64,000 bases of DNA, taken from the NCBI GenBank assembly GCA_020746835.1, contig JAGPNK010000005.1, positions 496,001 through 560,000 on the forward strand, read 5' to 3'. A program made the translations under genes and the position numbers. Below the pieces are notes generated by a model. That model was not told the DNA's origin. It saw nothing but the letters and a program-made list of their open reading frames with translations, and ran no database searches. This document shows, piece by piece, positions 58,001 through 64,000 of the stretch. This DNA is from Stachybotrys elegans (taxonomy: Eukaryota > Ascomycota > Sordariomycetes > Hypocreales > Stachybotryaceae). The first letter of the stretch is position 1, and every line of letters starts with the position of its first letter.

Positions 58001-59110
58001 GATTTCTGGAATCATGGGTCGGAGGACCAAAGGAGCACGATCAAGAAATTTCACTTCTGGAGGGGAAGTGACATTCATTGGTTTGATCCCATTTGTGGGT
58101 CTCCGTTGGCTATTGCTGCCCTTGCTGCAACCAGAGATCCTGCCTGGCTACTATTGAGTCACGGTCTTCGCCCTGATCCGTTAGCGTTGCTGTGTGCAGT
58201 TCAGCAACGTTCTCTAGAGCTTGCGGACAGGTTTCTCACCGAAGGTATCCAGCGCCTCGGCCAGAAAGACACGCTGCCAAGTCCATTATGGCTAGCGGTG
58301 AGGAAGGGTGGCATGGACATGGCCCGTTTACTTATACGACACGGCTTTGATCCAGATGATCGTCCAGACATCGAATTCTCCACGCCTCTCCAAGAGGCAG
58401 TAAAGCTAGAAAAGTGGGAAATAGCCTCATATCTGCTGGATGTCGGGGCAGATGTTAATGCCAAGCCACGAAGCCGGCAAGGGGCTACAACATTGCAATA
58501 TGCCGCTATCCATGGAAATATTGCATTCGCAAGGATGCTTTTGGATCGAGACAAGCCTGCCAAGATCAATGCGCATCGTAGCGTAGATGGGCGTACAGCG
58601 CTTGAAGGGGCTGCCGAACATGGCCGACTGGATATGATCCAGCTTCTTCTGAGTTGTGGTGCGAAAATCTCTGGCTCTGGCCAGCGGCAATATATCAGGG
58701 CTATCTGGCACGCTGAGCATGACAACCACCTTGTTGTTTCGAAACTTTTGAGAAGCCAACGAGAGTGGACATGCGAGGACAAGTTTCGATGGGACAAAGA
58801 TGAATACGATGTTGAGGGTGAAAAAACAACAGAAACCACGGCCTCAGAGTGTTCCGATTCTGATTGCAGCGAGGAACATGATGCGTCGTTTTGGGAGATG
58901 AACACGTCCTACTACTGTTCCTCCTGCCGTCAAAATCACACAATAGGCGAGACTCACCCGTTCTCTGCGCTTACCGACAGCCATGAACAGGGGTTTACAG
59001 AGATCGAGGATCGAGATGCAACACTTGACATATTTACGGGCTCTGCCTTCAGTCTTGAGGTTGATTGGAACCAGTACTTGACCAGCGATCATGACCATGT
59101 CATCATGTAG
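55004..59110 (+). CDS. Clr5-domain ankyrin-repeat protein
   Basis: Four exons: 55004-55140, 55206-55405, 55474-55599 and 55665-59110; phases agree and give 1,302 residues. The N terminus (RQWAAYKHEIGHLFLEKEKSHAEIIAILAAHEFFVT then LGVQLKKWNFRRRI) is a Clr5 domain, a short helical fold common at the front of fungal repeat proteins. A basic linker and a predicted helical region follow. From about residue 320 onward there are numerous ankyrin repeats (for example TPLQIAIISGAADVVELLLNRGADVN, TPLQEAVKLEKWEIASYLLDVGADVNA, TALEGAAEHGRLDMIQLLLSCGA), with degenerate repeats in the middle. The last ~60 residues include CSSCRQNH and an acidic patch. Such proteins probably act as scaffolds or in signalling; a precise role is not known. 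It sits directly upstream of a NACHT-ankyrin gene on the same strand. Confidence 0.88.
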
Positions 59111-59567
59111 ACGTTTACTTTTGGTTGTACTGCTATCGTTATTGTCTGTTTGGGGTCTCGTGCGGTTTGGGCGTCAGTTAGCTCACAGGGTAGAACACAT
59201 AGACAAACTCTCCCTATCCAGTAATTGTTGCCTGCACGTATGTCGATGTGGAGTACCTTGCAGGCTTCTTATGTTCACAGCCATTGCGTGTCGTGCTTAT
59301 GGACAAACCATAAAAGGCGCGTGCTCAAAGAATAGTTGACAAATAACCAAACCGATTGACTATCTGGTATTGATTGAAAGGTGGACTTTGTCTTCTTCTC
59401 GGGTAGTCTAGTCGAGGCTCTCCCCACAACCACCCGTTAAAATCCAGTAACATGTACTGGATCAATGGCTGCCTGAATGACTCATGTTACTAACCGACGC
59501 ATGAAGGTCAGAGCTATGCAGACTCATATGCTCGCGTGACAGAAACTGTGTACGGCCACCCAACATT
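59111..59567. other. intergenic region upstream of the NACHT-ankyrin gene
   Basis: 457 bases with no coding support. It includes ATGGCTGCCTGA at ~59465, which is also found upstream of the Clr5-ankyrin gene at ~54727. No AGTGGT-N5-CCAAT module is seen here. Confidence 0.4.
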
Positions 59568-62500
59568 ATGACAAGCGACAATGACGATGAAACATGCGAT
59601 ACCACTAGGCAAGATGCAAACCCGACATCGGCTTTAAATCCTAGTGCGCCGTCCCAAGACCGCATCGCTGCGCTGCACAAATGGCTCCAGCCAACAGGTT
59701 ACCTCTCCCCCGGCAATGAGTACATGAAGCATCTGCACTCCCACGCCGCCGGTACCGACAAATGGATCCAGAAAGCCCCCGTCTTCAGCAACTGGGCTGG
59801 CGACACAAGTTCCAAGCCGTGCCTCCACGTCCGTGGCGTTGCAGGCAGCGGCAAGTCTGTCTTCGCAGCCAGCACCATCCGCCAGCTTGTGGATGCCGGA
59901 CATGTCGTGCTCTTCTTCTTCTTTCGGCAGATTGTCGACAAGAACCACGCGGCCAAGTACCTCGTCCGAGATTTCGCCTCGCAGCTGCTGCCGCATTGTC
60001 CTGCACTTGCCAAGGGCCTAGATGCGCTGATGGAGGAGCATGGTGTCGACGGCTACGAGACGGACAAAGTATGGAAGCTTCTTTTCAAGGCTCTCGCCGA
60101 GGATGGCATCAAAGGAACGGTGTACTGTGTAGTCGATGCGCTGGATGAGATGGACGATGCCGACTTTGAGGGCACGGTGAGAATGCTCACTACACTTGGA
60201 ACCGCCAGGGTAAAGGTCATGATGACGAGCAGGCCACTTCCCAAGATTGAGCAAGCCTTAAACCATCCCAGCGTGGCTCACCTGAGGCTCGATACAACTG
60301 TATTGTCTCCCGACGTCGCGCGCTACGTCGACGTGAGAATGGCGGCGCTGGAGCCACCTCTCAGCGACGAGAAGAGGAGGCTCGTCAAGGAAGCCATCTG
60401 CAAGCATGCGAGCGGGCTGTTCCTCCACGCCCGCCTCATAACGGATAACCTAGCCGAAGGCCTGGCGAAAGGGCATATCACCGAGGAGACGCTTCCCACG
60501 AGTCTGGATGGCCTACCGCGCTCCCTGCGCGACGTATACGAGGACATGCTCAAAGAACACTCCCGCCGGAGCCAGGTGACGACGGAGCAGCAGGCCAAGT
60601 TGCTCATGTGCGTTACGCACGCCAGCCGCCCGCTGCGCGTCATTGAACTTGCCTCGCTGCTCGCTCACATGCTGGGGCTGCCTCTCCGACAGGGCAAGGA
60701 GCTCGTGCGCGCTGGCTGCGGCAGGCTGCTCGAGATATTGCAGGACGAGAGCGTGAGCGTCATACACCACTCCTTCACCGAATTTCTCCACGATTCCCAT
60801 CGGAAAGACTGCGACGGCGCATTTCCTGTGTTGGAGGATGCGCATTGCCATGCGACGCTGGCCTTGCTGTCCATGGAATATCTCGGTGGATGTGGCCAAG
60901 TGCCAGAATACACTGCGTACGATACGGATACGGCGTCGGAGAAGATCCGGATTCGCTGTCCGCTGGCGTCGTATGCAGCCGACAATCTCTTGTTTCATAT
61001 CAGCAGAGCTGCCGCAGTACCGCATGGTGACGTCTTGACGGCAGTGGAGGAGATGAAACCTGGTAGCTATGCTTTTGAGAACTGGGCGCTTTTGAGCGGA
61101 CGCGGTCCCCTACCCGGGGGAAGCAATATCTTGCACGCGATCATGAAGCTATCCTGCAAGCATCCTGTGCCGATGTCTTTGCTAGAGCATCTCCATGCCA
61201 AGCTGCCAGAGCTTCTTGACGCGAGCGATGACGGCGGCCGCACGCCCTTGTCTTATGCCTCCGAAGGTGGATATACAGACGTGGCAAGGTTCCTGATTCA
61301 CAATGGCGCAGACACCACCTCGTGGGAAAAAGAACGAGGCTGGACACCTTTGCATTACGCTGTCACGCACGGCCGTCCCGCGATTGTCAGACTGCTTCTC
61401 GACGCTGGCGTTGATCCTTTCATCAAGACGCATCCCATCTACATCGAGTGCAATTACTACTATAACTGCAACATGAGTCCCGAGGAGAACGCAGAAGCGC
61501 AGCGGGTGACAGCACTGCACTACGCTTTCCAGATGAGAAACGCCGAAGTGACAGCCATGTTCATGCCATTTCTCCCACCAGATCAGATCAACTACTACTA
61601 TCACGAAGCCACCAACGTGGAAAGCCTCCAGGCGCTCCTGGCCACAGGTAAAGTGGACATGGAATGCACCCGGTTCGGCGAAACAAAACTGTTCAAGGCA
61701 TGCCGCTCATGGGATTCAAGCATGGTCAAGCTTCTGCTCGAGCACGGCGCCGACCCAAACAGGCAGTGCGTAGGACCTGGAGGCGGGCTCTATGATGACA
61801 ATGGCTGTGCACTCTTCGATGAGGCGGCGAGTGCCGAGGGAGGACCGGCGCCTATCCACGGCATCGTATACCTCGAGGGTAGAACTCCTGCTATGGCAGA
61901 AGATAGGGAGGAGATAGCGGAATGCGTGAGGCTGCTCGTCGAGGCCGGTGCCGACATAAATGCTACCATGAACGGAGGTTATCAGGGGAGCGGAAGGACG
62001 GCTCTTCATGATGCTGTCCGAAAGGCAGATGATGACTCGTGGACGGACTGGGGAGAGATTGATGAGACAGAGGAGATACTCGCCGAAGTGCTCCTCCAAG
62101 CAGGCGCCGACGCCAACGCAAAGACGCCAGCCGGCTTCGCACCGATCCATCTCGCGAACCCCCAGAAGCCCCGTCTCTTGGACATTCTGATGAGCTACGG
62201 AGCCGACACGAACGTCATAAATGCGGAGGGGAGAACACCATTGCTGGAGATCCTTCACAGTCTGAGCTTCTACCGCTATGGTGCGCCCAAGAAGCCGAGC
62301 CTCGAATTTCTGGACAAGCTCATAGAGCTTGACTCGGATGTGACGGTGACAGATGAGGAGGGAAATGGTGTGATGCATTACGTCTTGTTTTCCATGAGCC
62401 GCCTCGCTGCTCCCGAGCATATCCCGTTTGTCGAGAAGCTGCTGCGCGCCGGGGCAGACCCGAATAAGCCCAACGCCACAGGCGAGCCCCCCTTGTTCTG

Positions 62501-64000
62501 GTACAACAAGGTTCGGACGAGCATCCCCGGGGGCGACGAAGAGCTCCTGCAGATGCTGGTGGAAGCCGGGATGAATCTGAATTGCCGCAATGGCAAGGGC
62601 CAGCCGTTCCTGTGCAATCTCGCGAGTCGGTGGCATAACACGGAGGAGACGGTCAAGAAGTTTGTCCGCCTGGGCGCTGATATAAATGTCGCGGACGCAG
62701 ACGGAGAGACTATTATACACACCATGATACGCGGTACGCCATCGCTAAGCAGTATACAGTGGATGTGTGAAGCAGGTGCTAGGCTTGATACGTGCGATCG
62801 AAGGGGCAACACGCCTCTGCACACCATGGTCTCGAAGAGCGACTACATAGCGGATGAAGAGGAGATAATCCGCCTTCTGGCCGAAACGAGTCTCCCGCTG
62901 GCTAAGAATAGCAAGGGCCAGACAGTTCTGCATGTAGTCACATCTTCGGCAAGACTGCAGCTCATGTTAAGCATGGATGTCTTCAAGGAGCTAGACATTA
63001 ACGAACGAGATCTCGATGGTCGCACGCCACTCCACCACGCAGTGAAACTCAGGTTCGAATCCTCCATGATATCCGAAATCCTTGGCGCTGGTGCCGATGC
63101 GATGGTCCTCGACACCAGCGGACTCTCGCCGCTGCATGTGGCGGCCAAGGAGGGACACGCCGAGAACTCGACAGTTCTTCTTGCATGGTACGAGGACCGT
63201 GGCGTTGTCGAGACATATATCAACCAGCTGGGCGATGGCCGGGCACCGTTGCATTATGCCTGTGCAAAGGGATCAAGCCGCTGTGTCTGGAGTCTCTTGC
63301 AATGCAGAGCGAATGCGCAAGCGCTCGACGACCAAGGACGAACGCCACTGCTTGCTCTGGCCGAGGCCCGGCCTTCGAGGGAGCTCCCCATGCCATACGC
63401 TGCTGAAATCGCAAACATCGTCGGGCTGTTAAAGCACAGTGGCGTGGATCTATCTGCCCCAGTCACCGTACAGGCTGAAGCAGACGAAGGGAAGGCCCGG
63501 CTACTCACACCCTTGGATATGGCATTCGAATGGAAGAACTGGGACCTGGTGCGCAGATTGGTAGACCACGGAGTCGAGCTTCCGACCGCCTACCGAGAAG
63601 ACAAAGCTTTCATCTCTTCAACGACGAGGGAGCTTTCTTCAGCTGAGAAATTGGAGGCTGATGGGCTTGCTGGTTGGGATGAGGTACTGCGCCGTGGATC
63701 ATATGGCAGCATCCTAAAGCATATCTGCCTCGGCGGTAAATGGGACTGGTCAACGCATGCTGCCACTCTCAACGGGCTGGTCCAAAGGGGCTACTTGGAC
63801 GCACTGGATCGCATCGGCGAGGAAGTGAAACGGACAGGTGCTCCAGACTGGATAAAGGCGGACAAGCCAAGATGCCGCGAGCTGCTCCGCCTGGCCTGCC
63901 AATCCGCCTTCCCTCCGCTCAAAATTCTGCAGGTTCTCGTTGAGAAGTTTGGACTCGACATCAACACTGACGAGCCAGATTCCAGCGAGAACTCCGCGCT
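59568..64000 (+). CDS. NACHT-ankyrin (NLR-like STAND) protein, 3' end beyond window
   Basis: Open frame from the ATG at 59568 to the window edge, at least 1,477 residues, no stop. Residues ~20-85 (ALHKWLQPTGYLSPGNEYMKHLH...WIQKAPVFSNW) are the usual lead-in of fungal NACHT proteins. Walker A is GVAGSGKS (90-97), Walker B is VYCVVDALDE, and a later VMMTSRP is sensor-1-like. After winged-helix-like and linker regions (to ~residue 520) come ankyrin repeats to the end of the window (GRTPLSYASEGGYTDVARFL, GWTPLHYAVTHGRPAIVRLL, GRTPLHHAV, GLSPLHVAAKEGHAENSTVL). There is no N-terminal HET, Goodbye or patatin effector domain, so any effector may be elsewhere or act in trans. STAND proteins of this kind sense ligands through repeats and oligomerise on NTP binding. 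Repeats near 61430-61560 are degenerate. Confidence 0.9.
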   Translation, partial: MTSDNDDETCDTTRQDANPTSALNPSAPSQDRIAALHKWLQPTGYLSPGNEYMKHLHSHAAGTDKWIQKAPVFSNWAGDTSSKPCLHVRGVAGSGKSVFAASTIRQLVDAGHVVLFFFFRQIVDKNHAAKYLVRDFASQLLPHCPALAKGLDALMEEHGVDGYETDKVWKLLFKALAEDGIKGTVYCVVDALDEMDDADFEGTVRMLTTLGTARVKVMMTSRPLPKIEQALNHPSVAHLRLDTTVLSPDVARYVDVRMAALEPPLSDEKRRLVKEAICKHASGLFLHARLITDNLAEGLAKGHITEETLPTSLDGLPRSLRDVYEDMLKEHSRRSQVTTEQQAKLLMCVTHASRPLRVIELASLLAHMLGLPLRQGKELVRAGCGRLLEILQDESVSVIHHSFTEFLHDSHRKDCDGAFPVLEDAHCHATLALLSMEYLGGCGQVPEYTAYDTDTASEKIRIRCPLASYAADNLLFHISRAAAVPHGDVLTAVEEMKPGSYAFENWALLSGRGPLPGGSNILHAIMKLSCKHPVPMSLLEHLHAKLPELLDASDDGGRTPLSYASEGGYTDVARFLIHNGADTTSWEKERGWTPLHYAVTHGRPAIVRLLLDAGVDPFIKTHPIYIECNYYYNCNMSPEENAEAQRVTALHYAFQMRNAEVTAMFMPFLPPDQINYYYHEATNVESLQALLATGKVDMECTRFGETKLFKACRSWDSSMVKLLLEHGADPNRQCVGPGGGLYDDNGCALFDEAASAEGGPAPIHGIVYLEGRTPAMAEDREEIAECVRLLVEAGADINATMNGGYQGSGRTALHDAVRKADDDSWTDWGEIDETEEILAEVLLQAGADANAKTPAGFAPIHLANPQKPRLLDILMSYGADTNVINAEGRTPLLEILHSLSFYRYGAPKKPSLEFLDKLIELDSDVTVTDEEGNGVMHYVLFSMSRLAAPEHIPFVEKLLRAGADPNKPNATGEPPLFWYNKVRTSIPGGDEELLQMLVEAGMNLNCRNGKGQPFLCNLASRWHNTEETVKKFVRLGADINVADADGETIIHTMIRGTPSLSSIQWMCEAGARLDTCDRRGNTPLHTMVSKSDYIADEEEIIRLLAETSLPLAKNSKGQTVLHVVTSSARLQLMLSMDVFKELDINERDLDGRTPLHHAVKLRFESSMISEILGAGADAMVLDTSGLSPLHVAAKEGHAENSTVLLAWYEDRGVVETYINQLGDGRAPLHYACAKGSSRCVWSLLQCRANAQALDDQGRTPLLALAEARPSRELPMPYAAEIANIVGLLKHSGVDLSAPVTVQAEADEGKARLLTPLDMAFEWKNWDLVRRLVDHGVELPTAYREDKAFISSTTRELSSAEKLEADGLAGWDEVLRRGSYGSILKHICLGGKWDWSTHAATLNGLVQRGYLDALDRIGEEVKRTGAPDWIKADKPRCRELLRLACQSAFPPLKILQVLVEKFGLDINTDEPDSSENSA

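Noticed and set aside
59568..64000. Possible pseudogene, because only short frames are visible around the NACHT region in other readings
   Set aside because: The frame from 59568 stays open with correct Walker motifs and ankyrin repeats to the window edge; it lacks a stop only because the window ends.

Overview
The window is nuclear DNA of a filamentous ascomycete, most likely a Sordariomycete and plausibly Hypocreales. The evidence is short introns of about 48-70 bases with GTAAGT-like donors and CTAAY branch sites, long intergenic spaces, and typical fungal families (GH71 and GH12 glycosidases, HET protein, Clr5-ankyrin and NACHT-ankyrin proteins, fungal GT2 glycosyltransferase, H2A.Z). A transposon relic turned AT-rich by transitions looks like the result of repeat-induced point mutation (RIP). 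Species cannot be named from the sequence. Exon boundaries were read by hand from splice signals and checked for reading-frame consistency.

Bases 1-7054 carry secreted or surface enzymes: the end of a GPI-anchored lysophospholipase, a secreted endonuclease/exonuclease/phosphatase protein, and a ten-exon GH71 alpha-1,3-glucanase with four Cys-rich modules and a long C-terminal extension. Bases 8958-20318 hold a membrane protein that joins a TLC-like half to an Lgt-like half, a type-B carboxylesterase, an alcohol-oxidase-like GMC enzyme (with a GC-AG intron) and a membrane-anchored GH12.

Bases 20319-38860 begin with a long purine/pyrimidine-biased upstream region and the conserved hyphal-growth glycosyltransferase GT2. 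They then hold an accessory block (FAD oxidoreductase, cytochrome P450, HET protein, flavin monooxygenase) and end in the conserved histone variant H2A.Z. The accessory block could be a small oxidative tailoring cluster, but it has no backbone synthase.

Bases 40796-64000 are more dynamic. They hold a short seven-exon Hsp70-like ATPase, a tandem segmental duplication with two uncharacterised paralogues, a RIP-degraded transposon with 44-base inverted ends and TA target duplications (pogo/Fot1-like), an NmrA-type oxidoreductase, a divergent promoter with five exactly spaced AGTGGT-N5-CCAAT motifs, a Clr5-ankyrin protein, and a NACHT-ankyrin NLR-like gene that runs off the end of the window.

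The most interesting items are the TLC-Lgt fusion (8958-10880), the five-copy promoter motif (54342-54712) and the duplicated orphan locus (about 42780-47830). No tRNA, rRNA or CRISPR array was found.
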